Under the pieces are notes generated by a model, which searched no databases, had not been told where the DNA came from, and saw only the letters and a program-made list of their open reading frames with translations. Shown here piece by piece: positions 36,147 through 48,626 of a stretch of 64,000 nucleotides of DNA. The stretch is from assembly GCA_914767715.1 (NCBI GenBank), contig OU612067.1, forward strand, positions 2,604,001 to 2,668,000. Reading direction: 5' to 3'. The position numbers were made by a program, and so were the translations under genes. Source of the stretch: Membranipora membranacea. Lineage: Eukaryota; Bryozoa; Gymnolaemata; Cheilostomatida; Membraniporidae. The number at the start of each line of letters is the position of its first letter. Position 1 is the stretch's first letter.

Positions 36147-38024
36147 GAACAACGTGACACACTTTTTAAATATTTTAAGAAAAATGGCTTCAACCTAGAC
36201 TTGTATTTTTATGTACATAACTCTGACCACATAAAGCGTTTCAACTCTGATGGGCACCGCTTTAAAAAGAAGGCTACCTTTCTGAGTGATGTGGTACAAT
36301 GGTGCGAGGAAAATTCGGATATTTGCAGGGTGATAAATCTTCATCCTGAACCTGTGATAATATTGGCCTCCACCCAACAACTTGGACTTGGGACTTGGAA
36401 CGCTTTGCTTGTGGGCCTAACTCGCCAGCTATATGTATTGACCCCACATTTAACCTCGATGATTTTTATGTGACTCCAATCACACACAAGAATGCATTAG
36501 TAAAATCTCGGAAATCTGGTCATCCTGCTTGCTTCTGTGGCCCAATGCCTATACACTTTCACAAAACTTTTGCTGCATACCATTCTTTGATGGCAGAAAT
36601 TAAGAAGCTGTGCCCGGCTTTAGAAAACCTGTATGCCTATGGTACAGACGGGGAGGGGGAGTTAATCAAGGCCCTAAAAAGTGTGTGTTCCCAATGCCAG
36701 ACAGTTACGCTGTTATTTACATGTCGAAAAAAATCTTGTTTCAAAAGTGGTTCTTGGCATGCGTACAACAGTGAAGAGTGCATTGTATATGACCTTTGCA
36801 CATCTACAGACTTTGATGATTCATATTATGAACATACGGTGAACCTCTTCACTGAAGTTTGTCCTAGCCCTTAAGCTGTCAAGTACCTGAATAATAATGG
36901 AAACATGCTGAAAAAAAACGTCCATTGCGCTAACAACAATGGTGAACTGTTCTATAATAATCCATCTGAATCTGTCAACCAAAAAATAAAACATTTCATG
37001 AAACACAGGTCAGCACAGCTATATAGCTTTTTAGGGGCCATGAAAGAATTCATAAAATGCGAACAGGGTAGTGCAGGAGATTCCTATCTTGGCATATCCA
37101 AGTCATATAAGCTCGCTGACGGGTACAAACAGCCAAACATGATGGTTGCAAGTATAACAGAAAAGAAAATCTACTTGGAAGAAATGAACTCAACTTATGT
37201 CCCTCATGTCATCAGCGGTGCTTGCTCACCGGCTGTCACTTCTGTTCCTTCGACAGTTGATTTCTCGGTGACAGCCGGTTCTGCTGGACTTGACATAAGT
37301 CATGGTGTACTCGAAGCCATGTTCAAGAAAGCTGAAAGTTTGGTGGTTGAAAAAAAAAGTAATGGCGACCCCCTCATTCATTGATTCTGATTTGGCATTT
37401 TCGGCTCTGTCGTCATCATCCTGTAACCATCATTATATTGCTGTTAAGTGTAATGGATCAGTTGTGTGTGGATGTAATGCCTTCCGTTCAACAGCAATAT
37501 GTTCCCACTCGATAGCGGCAGTACATCTTGCTGGCCGCTTACATGAGTTTATTTGCTATCTCAGGGAAAAAAATAATAGTCAGTCGACATCTGAAGTTTT
37601 AACCCAAACAATTGACAAGTCCAGAGCAGGTTTAAAGTCTAATCAAAATAAGCGCAAGCGGAGTAGAAACACTAAACACTCTAGGGTTATCATTGATCAA
37701 TGCCCTTTCGACCACAATAAACCCGAACTCAGAAAACATGTCCTGCTATCAAATCATCCTCAAGTGCAGAGGTGTTATGGTTGTGGTCGACAAGATCTCA
37801 GCAATTATCAAACAGCTGTAGCCAAAAAGATATATCGGGAGTATATACCAAAAGGTCAAAAGCGGACCGCCGATAATCTCCGCAGATCATACAAGAAAGA
37901 ATGGGCATATTTCCATGTCAAATGTTGCAAATTTGATGACAAATCTATTCATATATGTCCATCTATCAGAGTTACAGAGGCGGACCGAATTATGCTTAAC
38001 AGTAGTGGGTACCAATTCATGTAG
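36147..38024 (+). pseudogene. MULE-like transposase with SWIM zinc finger (broken)
   Basis: Three frame segments read as one Mutator-like transposase. Motifs in order: NSDHIKRFNSDGHRF; ICIDPTFNLDDFYVTP (first catalytic Asp candidate); YAYGTDGEGELIKAL (second Asp); NPSESVNQKIKHFM; then a SWIM finger CGCNAFRSTAICSH (CxC...CxH, about 37465-37505); and a C-terminal Cys/His region (CYGCG, HVKCC). Lesions: a frameshift near 36360-36400, TAA at 36872-36874, and a shift at a nine-A run (37350-37358) that could be a sequencing slip. A good acceptor (tgcacacag) ends at 36146, so this may be the last exon of a longer gene. Family role: cut-and-paste DNA transposition. No flanking long TIRs were identified. 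A domesticated gene that decayed is possible but less likely. Confidence 0.7.
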
Positions 38025-38030
38025 CCATGG

Positions 38031-38116
38031 CTAGTTTAAGTGCTTAAACTTTACTTGGTTGGTGTAGTGGCGTGCGTCACTACACCAACCAATCAAAGTT
38101 TAAGCACTCAAACTAG
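38031..38116. repeat. Near-perfect 86-bp palindrome just after the MULE stop
   Basis: Arms of 39 bp with three mismatches, loop gcgtgcgt. The left arm begins ctagtttaagtgcttaaact. It starts 6 bp after the MULE stop codon. It could be a tiny MITE, an element end or a stem-loop in the transcript. Confidence 0.85.
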
Positions 38117-38867
38117 TCACGTCTGTATGATATGCTTTCGCCACTACACCGATTCATTTTGTACAAACCAGCCATACAAACTGCATTAAACTGTTGTAAA
38201 TTCATTATTTCATGGGCGCTAGGTATTAGGTTATTGTATTTTATGGAAGTTTTTTTTGGGTGATTTAAAAGCCAGCAGCAGTGATTTTGCAGAATAATTA
38301 AATTTTTGCTAGTTATTTAATAGGCTCATTCCTGAATAATATTTGGGTCCACTTGCATAGTACATATGCTTTATTAAAGACAATTTTGGTTAGAACGTCG
38401 ATGCAAACTTTAACTATGAATATTAGGATAAATTGCATATTAGTTTTCTAAACATTTTATTGTTTTGTACATAGTTTTCAGAAAAGTTATTATATCAGAA
38501 GTTTTTAAGGTCTGTTGATGCTCATTGGTCTGTCAGAGACTACCATTCTAAATATGTTTTATGGATTATGATTTATGCTAGGCCAGATGAATGTCTCGTC
38601 TGACATATTTTAAATTTTTATTCTGGAGCTAGAATTATGTGAGTTAACAGAGAATTTAGAATACTCTGCAGATTTTCTTCAGTTTTGCGTATAACAGAGT
38701 TGTCGTGCCTTCTTCTAAGTTGTCACTCATATGTATATAATATTTTGTGTACACTATAATTTCAAAGCCATTTGTTAACTAAATACAAATACAGTATTAT
38801 GCTTTGGAAAGTGGATACTCAAAAATCAAAGACCCAAATCCATTCATGTTTGTACATATCAGAGACC

Positions 38868-39010
38868 TGCGCCGGGCCGGGAATTCCAGTCCAAACCGGG
38901 TGTCCCGGCCGGGAGCCGGTTTCCGGGTTTTTAAGAGTGTTCCCCAGGGGCCGGGAGCACCTGGACATCAATTTTAGTGCCCCGGGCGGGACTGGCCGGG
39001 ATTCGTCATG
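38868..39010. repeat. GC-rich island in AT-rich DNA
   Basis: Rich in gccggg and cccggg words, sharply unlike its surroundings. Similar GC-rich termini occur in hAT-type MITEs, but no target duplication could be found. The plus-strand ORF across it looks fortuitous. Confidence 0.35.
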
Positions 39011-39081
39011 CTTTTAATGTATGCATATCATTATGGTGTTGTTGTAAAAGTTGATCCCAATGCTTCTTGTGGGTTTCTTGG

Positions 39082-39163
39082 AGACTGCTCTGCAGTCCAA
39101 CCTGTTGTATTTTTGGTCTAACCTTAGACCCAAAATACGACAGGTTGGACTGCAGAGCAGTCT
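39082..39163. repeat. Near-perfect hairpin: 40-bp arms, 2-nt loop
   Basis: The arms pair over 40 bp with two mismatches. The left arm begins agactgctctgcagtccaac. Either a minimal foldback transposon or a hairpin-RNA candidate. Confidence 0.9.
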
Positions 39164-41786
39164 AGATTCCTTGTTTGAAATTGGTCCAGGAGAATAAAAA
39201 ATTCCATTGTGATCGCATTGCTAGTTCCACAGTTAAGTGTAACTAGAACCGTTTGTGGCAACAATTGGTGCCATACTTAGGCCTAAAACACGATGTTCGT
39301 TCAATGATGGTCCCGTAAGTGTGCCAGAATGATAGACTATTTAGATTCTGTTGTGCCTGATGATTTGTGTTGTATGTAGCCCATAACTGCTGCTGATTTG
39401 TGATAGAAAGGCAGCACAATGTGCTACCCCACACAAGCTCACAAAAACTGTGATTTGCACTCCACTCAACAAAGCCTTATCGGAGGCCTACCAGGGTATT
39501 GGGATTTTAGGCAATTGTACTCAGTTGTCATTCATTGGTCAATAGTAGTAGATGGACCATTCTGCATTGTCTAAGACCTTAGGCAGTGTTGGTTGCATGG
39601 TTGGCTAAAAATTGTCTAAACCCTTAGGAGTACATTCTGAATGATCTCATTGCTAGAATTTTTAGGAGTTATGATTACATGGAAATGAAGAGTACAACTC
39701 CCAATGCAGCTGTAACTGAAAATTATAATTCAAAATGGCGGCCTCCATGCAAAAAGAAAAGTTTCACAAGAGAGAGGAAAAAGCAAGGAAACATGGTAAG
39801 TTCAGTCAGTTCACTGCCCTAAATGGGTTACCAACATGAACTGGGGGGGGGGGGGGGGGGGGTACTGTTAGTATATGCACTTGCATACTGTTAGCATATG
39901 CACTTGCCTTTTGCATTTTGGGTGGAAATCAAATGCTAAGACTGAAATATCTGAGACAAGGGCTGTCGACAATCGGCAGGTCGGCGAAGTTCTGCGCCGG
40001 GCAAAACCAGACTTGCCAACCTAATTTTTCCAAAATGAGTACAAAAATTTGCAAAATGCTTAAAAATGAGTACAAAACTCCAGGGTGCCTCAAATGACCA
40101 GAAAACGCCCCAAAAAATTTTTCGCGCTACGCGCGAAAATTGCTAATATCACAGTAAGTAGTCCTTAGTAGCGTAGGAGTGCAGATCACTCAACATTAGT
40201 CTTTTTCCCTTTGCATTGTAAGGTGCAATCTACTAATAATAAATGAGAAGATGTTTGTAACCTAGCCTGTCAGGACAAGACAGGCTATTTGAAACCCTGT
40301 TTGCCCATCCTCCCTGGTTTGCCCTTGAAACACTGGGGCAGGAGATCTGAGTTATCTCACCCCAACAAGGAGGTAGACAACTTTGTTACTCTGATTTAAG
40401 AAAAGTTGAAGTTGGCAGAACCACCATATTCTACAATGGATTACTAGTTATGTTGTGTCTCATTGAAGAAAAGTTGCAATTTGGCTCATGCAAAACTTGG
40501 ACAGGTAAAAAGTCAACTGTAAATCAACATCATGGTTTTCTGCAGCCAATACCAGATTTTTAGACTATTATTTAACCATGACAACCAAGTAAACACTAAA
40601 GATAAAAGATGCGTTTTTGATTGCCTAATTAGATGAACAGGCGTTTGGAAAACCATAAATGAGTACAACTAGCGTTTTGCGTTTAAAACTCAATTAGTGT
40701 CAAATAAGAGTTTACAAACGCTTTATGCGTACAGGTTGGCAAGTATGGCAAAACACAAACCAAGCAGTTAATATAAGGTATGAAAAGCACTATCTTTCAA
40801 ATTTCATCACAATTCTAGTTGCCCACTCTCTCATGAAAAAGTGGTAACTCCATACATACCTAAGCATAGTCAATGTTGTAAAGTATAGTTACCTGGTGAG
40901 TGTATGTCTTGTGGTTCTTTATAGCTGGCCAGCCTAACTAACCTAATACATACTCATTTAGCTATCTATGTATAAGTTTCTTAATTTGTTAGCTTCAGGC
41001 TCCTCATAATGATTCACTAACTGACTCCAAAACCAAAGACCAGCAAGCCATTTGTGTCCTCCACATAAGAGTGCAATCAAATGACCAACATGTGATGTAA
41101 ACAGTAATAACAGGGAGGTACAGAGAACTCCTTGTTGGAGGTGACCAAGGAGGTGACTGTTCTGTTTAGGCAGGGAGGTACAGAGAACTCCTTGGTTTAG
41201 GTGTTCGCCGAAGTGCTGTCAAATATTTATTGGTATTTTGATTTGATCATTCCATTTATTTGTCAACAAGTATGCCTACAATGATTCTATCTACTACTAA
41301 TGCAAAACTAATGTATTACCAACAGTCCAAAGGCTGATTGATACCTAACTCAGCTGTGCTTATATGGGTGATACAGCACACTTAGGAACAGGTTGTCCGT
41401 CATTGCGAATTTTGAACATCCTGATCGCTATAGATGGTTTACCCATATCATTGCTTTCTAACATACACAAATATATATAAAACAGCTATGAAAAATCGGT
41501 GAAACACGAAAGCTAATACACCCAGTTGTATATTAAGATCATCACACATTGAAACTTGGAAGTTACCTACTGAAAGAGATTAAGCTAACAAGATCATCAA
41601 TTTTGCTTCAGCCAACATATAAATAAAAACTTTTAATATGTTTAGGTTACACATTGTTTACATGAAATGTTAATTAGAGGAACAATCTGCACGATGTTCT
41701 GTCTATGAAAAACAAGGGAGAGGGAAAAGGCACTGCAAGGATTATCTCCATACTCCTAGATGTAGTACACACGTTATACATTATTA
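39164..41786. other. Non-coding; G20 run and short repeats
   Basis: Contains a pure G run (39843-39862), two copies of cagggaggtacagagaactc (near 41113 and 41171), and at 41560-41600 a block (cttggaagttac) also found downstream of copy C near 48235. No gene seen. Confidence 0.5.
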
Positions 41787-44700
41787 TCAGTAACCTCTTG
41801 TTATCTTCATGACACTCTCTATATAAGGTGGTGAGTAAGCGTTGTTTCTTGTATACCAGGTGACACTCCGTCTGCACAACATTCATCATTGAGATGCGCA
41901 TAATGACAATTGCCAAACCACCAAGCACCTGAATCAAAGATTATGTGGTTTCTATCTACCTATAGCTACAATGTACATGACCCTATGCTATTCTTTGTTT
42001 TGTCTTTGTCTCTGTTTTTTATACAAGAAATGTTGTGAAAGAAGCATTAAATTTATTTTGAAATATTGATTTATCATTAATAACAACTTTGATCCAGCTT
42101 CCATCCTATAGATGAAATAACCTGCCAAGTCAGCGTAGGGTCTGTTTCATAGTTCACTATTCCCCTGGTGCCAAAGTGTTTTGGATTTAATCTGAAACCA
42201 CTCCCATTTTGAAATCATATTTGCAGCATTTGAAATAACAAGGCACAAACTGTAAAATGCTTTGTAGTCTTGTTTTCAAGTGGTTGAAAACCATGGTTAT
42301 CTTACGCTCATTCTATGCCATTACTTTGATAACTTGCAGCACAATTGACATTTGTATAAACATCATTATCCACTTCATGTGTTGTGAACTGGTAATAAGT
42401 ATAAGGCGTCATCGAGTCACCACCAAAGGAGCCATCAAAGTCACCCTGCGAAAGATGTTGTGACAATAAGAAAAACATATATAGTTTATTCCTGGCCCAC
42501 TATCTTCTTTTAATATAAATTGCAGATGCGCACAACACATTTCCTAAGAGGCAATGAGGACCTTGAACTTTGATATTTCTAAGCACACGGATCACTTGAT
42601 ATATGATTGCATGTATATGTGATAATAGTGTAGTCAGTGTGTGCCAGTAGAGACTTAGGTTAGATCACGTGGCCTTATGCTTACCAAGGTAAGCTCTTTC
42701 GCTGTAATAACTTTGCAGCATAATTACAACAGCACCAGTTCAATGACTTACCATTTGTGATTCCTAGACATAGCGCTATGGTTAATAAGAAAATACTCTA
42801 GAAGATATGGTTTAAAGCTTTTTTTGGCAAGTGCTTTACTGTCAAATGAGATGATATATGTGTAAACTCATTTGGGTCTGTATGGTCTCCAACTCAAGCC
42901 ATTTCCATTTAAATTTGCTTTCCAGATTTGTTTATTTTTTATCCAAACTCATATGAACCAAAATGTGATAAAGCTTACAATCATAAATTCGCAATTTGAA
43001 ATATTTTAAGTATTGATGTAGTTTTGTTAGTTGTACCATCAACCATTGACATCTACACTCACTCTATCCGTTTTGCTCTGGGTGCTACCAACTGAGGTCG
43101 CACAAGTTCTCAGGGTGTCGCTAGTGTACTGTTGGCAGCGGGGGGGACTTTTCACGTGGACCGTGAGGACCCCTGTCAATGTCTGGCAGGTCAAGATTAG
43201 GCTCTGTCAGTACTACCATGGCCAAGTGTGGAGCCACCTCCTGTGGTCTATCCACATACAACAAACCGTCACTCAAGTGTAGGATCTGTCATCTAAACTT
43301 CCATGCTAAATGTGCCGGCCCTGACTGGCAGGAATTTAACAACGTAAATGACTTGAAAAAAGTGACCGATAAATCCGGCCTCACTTGGTATTGTATTACC
43401 TGTGTCCAATCATTAGACGATTGGATTCATGGAACTGTAATTCGATCTTCACTTAGTGCTATAGATGCTAAAGTAGACACTCTGAATAAAGTGTTATGTG
43501 ACCGAGTCCAAAAACTTTCTAACAGCTACGCCCAAGCTGTAGCCTCTACTGTTGATCCAATGCCTGAGATTACGCAAGTGAAAAAACTTGTGACCAATCT
43601 CAATTCCCAAGTGAAATCTCAGCGGACCTCTAAAGACAGGGAAGACCGAGCCCGTAACCTGATTATCCATAGACTCACCGAGAGTAAATCCACTGTTGAT
43701 GATGTCACTGCCATGTGTAGCGATATCAACTTTTCACCCCACCTATATCACCAAAGTTATCCGTATAGGCACCCGAAACACTAATATTTCATCTACTAAC
43801 CCTCCATGACCAGTAAAGGTATGTTTCTCTACCATAACTGGTTGCAACTACTTTCTCAGTAAATACAGTTCTATGGGACTCACTGCCACTGATCCATTCC
43901 TCACCCCTGATTTGACTAAAGAGGAACGAGACAAAGAATTTAAAACTGAACTGATAACCCTAATATGTACTTTCAAGTACGCAATGGGATGATCTACTGC
44001 AAACATAAAACTGAGACTGGTCAATGAAAAAAGTACTCTGACCCAACCATAACTAAGACAGGCGAGCCATCTCCTCCTGAAACTAATGACCCTGGTCAAT
44101 CTGCGCCTATAACCCCAGCCGCTCCAACGGCGCAACCATCAAATTTGGGATAATAACCCAGCTATGATTCTAACATGATTAGCCCACGCAGGCCAAATCA
44201 AAGTCATTTCTTGGAACTGCAATGGGATAAATGGCAAAGCCCACGAATTAAAACTCTTGTTAAATCAACACACCCCTGATATATTTGCCTTGCAGGAAAC
44301 TAAACTTAATAATAATGTCCAGGATAACGAAGTGTGTCGTAATTACACCATATATAGGTTTGATCGCACGTCAGGCCAAGGAGGAGGAGTCCTCATAGGT
44401 ATACTCGACTCAAGCCCAATATCAGTTATTAATATATCCAGATGTAGTTATGGAGAGATAATTGCCTTAGATCTCTCGATTTCAGGCTTCAGCTTTACTT
44501 TCTGCTGCTATTATCATCGACCAATTATTAAAAATGTTGATGACATTATTCCGTAGTACAACGAAACCACTTCACCCAATGTGATTATTGTTGGAGACTT
44601 TAACGTCTCTGAGATACGCTGGCCATCATACGAACTAAAACAAAATAGAGATGCCCATATGCACTTTTCATTTATAGATTTCTTGAAATGTAACAACCTG

Positions 44701-46386
44701 TCTCAACTAATCAACTTTCCAACTCACAACCGTGGTAACACTCTAGACTTAGTGGTCACAAACATTAATGTAACAGCCCCCATCATTGAGCCATCTTGTT
44801 CAGACCATCTCTTCATTAAATTCTCCATCTTCATTGACAACAGGATCGAGAAACAGCCAGAGGGTCATAACCCTACCCCCCCCCCCCCCCATTGGTGCTT
44901 TAAACGCGCTGATACGGCTGGCATACTAATAGACTGCCACTCATTAGAGCAGGAAGTGTCTAGGAAAATCACAGACAACGACAGTGTCAAATGTGTTTGG
45001 TCCACCTTCAAGTCTGGAATCCTTAATATAGCTAATAAAAACATCCCCCTGAAGAACAGAAGGCCCAAATCCAAGCTTTGCAATGCGGCTTCGTATGTGA
45101 GACTTTTCAAAAAAAAATTTGTCTGGTCTTAGTGCTGGTCCTTTTGACAGCATGTCTGACGTGATGGATAAATGATGTAAAATGTATCTACCTTTGATGG
45201 TCTATGCTGATCTTTTGATGCTGAAATTGGTGGTGTGTGTCATTTAAACAGCAATATAGTGGAAAAACGCAAAATATTTGGCCCTTTTATATTCGAACTA
45301 TCTCTAATCGTTGCTTAAAATTTCGCATTATATCATCAAAGTTAAAAAACCACACGCATTATGACGTGACCTTAAAAGCCACTTTGGGCTCATCAAATAC
45401 TATTTTCAACCGAAAATTGGGATGAACAATGTCTCTAAGAATGAATGTAACCTGTTTTGAACTTTCTAGCAAACAATGTAGCGCAGCCATCCACTTTGCT
45501 AAAAACAGCCTTCTCGGCCTCATTTCTCCGATAAAATGACGCAACGTCATCCGATCACGTTTTTGATGAGCTAATAGCGATCAGTAGCTCAGCAGCTTTC
45601 CAACGGTATATAAAATGTCTAAATCGGTCAACGCTGGTATCATAACCTTGAAGCATCCATGAAATTAAGATTGGGATGAGCAAACCTGTTTCTCCAGCTG
45701 ATCAGCTTCGAAACAGGCCCAAATTACCCCTCTTGGACCACCAGAAGCTGTGCGATGAGGCATTGAAGGCGAGTCTTTAAGTTTTTGCTCGTGAGATCTA
45801 AAATCATTCTACCACTATCGGACATTTTTCGTATAAGGAACAGTTAAGTTGAAACCAACTTTGTTCCAACCCTAAAATCCACTAAATTTCCTTAAATCAC
45901 ATGTTTTGGATTGATATCTATTATGAATTAAACTAACAAACAAATAAAAACTTGAAATTTTAAATTAACATACATAGTCCAAATATTCTTATGGTAGAAA
46001 CAAACACAAAATGTAAGTTTATGAAGTCATTTGGCCTAAAATGCAAGGCTCACACCATTGTCAGCAAGACCTAATTTGATAAGTCGTCATTTCAGTCCCA
46101 GTTGCCAAAATGAGCTGTTCTTGGTCTCAATTAGAGCAGTCTCTCTGAATAATTGTAGCTTTATTTCATAAATTAACTCACCGATCCTATGCTCTGTTGT
46201 AAGAGATCCAAACCAAATCATCCCATACGCTGTAGAAGTCCTCACTTTCATCATGTCTCCATTGTAGAACAGTCCAACCATGCTCAGAGTCAAACTCACA
46301 GCGTGCTTGAAATGAGCTGTCATCTATCTCCGAAGTGAAGATACCATCTGCAGCATTTAGCACATTCTCAAAACACCATTGGCAGT
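41787..46386 (-). pseudogene. FReD copy F: three exons, two frameshifted
   Basis: Exons on the minus strand: FReD-1 46182-46386, FReD-3 42325-42445, FReD-4 41787-41928. FReD-1 has an 8-bp deletion relative to A and C (205 versus 213 bp), which shifts FYSVWDD into a stop at 46187-46189. FReD-3 is open (GDFDGSFGGDSMTPYTYY, VDNDVYTNVNC). FReD-4 has lost a 19-bp stretch around the WYHRNN codons and stops early. FReD-2, linker, PAN and signal exons are absent. The interval between FReD-1 and FReD-3, where FReD-2 should lie, holds a LINE fragment (43.1-45.1 kb). Head-to-tail with copy C, whose 3' flank shares sequence with F's. Confidence 0.8.
43190..45132 (+). mobile_element. LINE 5' portion: PHD-finger ORF1 and endonuclease, RT missing
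   Basis: ORF1 (43179-43784) has a PHD-like zinc finger: CGATSCGLSTYN, KCRICHLNFHAKC, then WYCITC, followed by a charged, probably coiled-coil stretch. This is known from ORF1 of several LINE clades. ORF2 begins near 44195 with an endonuclease: VISWNCNGINGK, FALQETKLN, GGGVLIGI, VIIVGDFNVSEIRW, SCSDHLFIKFS. One stop (TAG at 44554-44556) interrupts it. Homology ends at about 45132, before any RT. LINEs usually lose their 5' end, so loss of the 3' part implies a later deletion or rearrangement. Lies inside FReD copy F. Confidence 0.75.
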
Positions 46387-48626
46387 CTAAAGCAAGCGAG
46401 ATTAATGTGAAAACGATCAGAAGCCAGACGACCAGGACCAGCAAGGTACTAAATAAAGGAAAAAACATCTATACATCCATGTCATAACTGAAATCTCAGA
46501 AATGCATCACGGCCGCCACAGGGAGCTGTTAATTTGATCTACAATTTACTTAAATTACACCACTGATGCCACACAGGCAAATGTGTGCTTATTGATTTTG
46601 GTATAGCTCAAAACTAATGATATGAGGCTGCAATCTCAGCATTGTCACCTATTTGGCAAATAATTTGGACAAGCTGATCACCAAAATCAGGGTATGAAAT
46701 GATTTATTTAGTGTAGATAGTGGCGTTGTTACCGTCTTACTAGTTGACAATAATGACATCACCGCCCAGAGCGTTGATATCATACCCTGATTTTGAAGAC
46801 CAGTTTGTGCAAATTATATGCCCATCAGCTGACAATTTCGAGATTTACGCTATTTTTGTATGATAATAAATAATCATAATTTCCATTGCAGTCATTTAAA
46901 CTCGGTGGCGTAGAACCCAATTTCAAAAATCCGTCAATAGCATAGGGGGTTAATCAACTACTGGCCTTGTTCCACGTGCATTGCTGTTATGTACCTTAAA
47001 GTTGCTGGGTTAACCATGATACCAACGATCAGACCAGAAGGCAGTCCCTGACTCCTCAGTATAATCACAGTTTTTCCTTACCTGTTTATCCTTTTAACAT
47101 TGGCTCATGCTGTCCTAAGATGTAAAACAAGGTAAACAGCGTTTTCAGGAATATTTTATTCAATACCTAACTTTATTGATAGATAATAATGTATTGTAGA
47201 AAAATCGTTATTTTGTCAACTTGGTGACTAACAATGAGGTCAAAATCATTGCTTTTCCAAGTGAACCTTTAAATAGGTTTCTTAGCAGGATACCATACAA
47301 GAGAAATCATCAACACCATGTCGAGCACAATCATAGTCTTTTACATACCTGTTCAAATTTTTATCACATTTGAACAATAGAGGCTCCTTGGCTGTTTCTC
47401 AAATACACCAACGTCTAGCTGAAGCCTCAAAAACATGCCTTAATTGATGATGCGTGCTCTTTCCTCATGATTATTCATGTACCATTCACACTTTGTTCCT
47501 ATTGGCTAATAACTAAGCATAAGCTTTGTGCTCGATATTGTGATCTGTGATTTGTCTTCTATGATATCTTGCTAGGAGACATTTAAGTTTTATTCATCAC
47601 TTATTGACCTGGTGTAATGTTATGGACCTGAAAACTCAGATATTTATATAAATGACATATTCAAAAAGGAATTAACTGAATGTGATGACAGTAGTTGCCC
47701 AAATTTTGTGGCAGCATCTCATGTGTGTTTTAAATGGATATGCCAACATGAACAGGGCTCTCAACCTGGGAGGATCCTTAGTTTTGCCGTTACCATGCCA
47801 TGTAGTGGAATATCAAAGGCGTAAAACGTCATGTGTACAAACAGCTGAGGGTGTGGGGATTTGTAAACCTTCTCGAAAGGTTCAGTCGTTGAACCCTAGA
47901 GAGCAATTAAGGGCACTGCTGATGAATTACACTGATTTTTTAGAATTGTTAGCAGATTATCACTGAATAATCACTGTTAGCTGCATCCAGGTTATCCTGG
48001 TTATTTTGTATGAAATATATCAACATCAAAATTGTGTCTAACAACTAGATCACAATGAGAGGAATTCCCAATCTTATGAATATGACTCAAAATCCTAGCT
48101 GATATTCCAAAATCCCTTGAGTGACCTGTATAACTCTGTCTAAGTCTGAGTGTTTGAGAGCCCTGAGTAAGAATAAGTTGTTAAGTAATTTGGATATTGG
48201 TATACATAGGAGTTAGGATATCAAATGTGGTAACTTGGAAGTTACTGACTGAAAAAACAAAGTTTGTAACAATGCATTCACTACATCAACTAACTCAAAT
48301 TCTGTCAACTCATGGAAAGTGGAACACACATAAGTCGTCGTTTAGTACATGAAATCCAAGTGTGAAATAAGCAATATCATCATGCTACCTCACCAACCAT
48401 TTCATTACTTCGGTAAGTATACATGTTATCATCTTCTTGTGCACAAAACAACAAGTTACGTCAGACATATGATTGCTTTGCTCGCATGAAAAGTTCACTT
48501 CCCTAAAATATTAAAAAGGAAGCAGAACAGCAGCCTGGAGACACTGGCTGATAATTGTTATGGATATGAAAAGAAATAAGAATGAAAAATATCCTCATAA
48601 AACATGATACTGTTGTTGTGGGATTG
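46387..48626. other. Spacer between FReD F and C
   Basis: Holds a small foldback repeat at about 46653-46823 (aaatcagggtatga / tcataccctgattt; accgtc and ggcgttg blocks mirrored). The ORF at 47682-47966 (+) has no recognised motif. Otherwise no gene seen. Confidence 0.45.

Noticed and set aside
38772-39017. ORF across the GC-rich island as a gene
   Set aside because: Composition is driven by gccggg words, with no motif or splice context.
47682-47966. 94-codon ORF on the plus strand as a gene
   Set aside because: No recognised motif, no promoter or splice signal, and no counterpart in any FReD flank.
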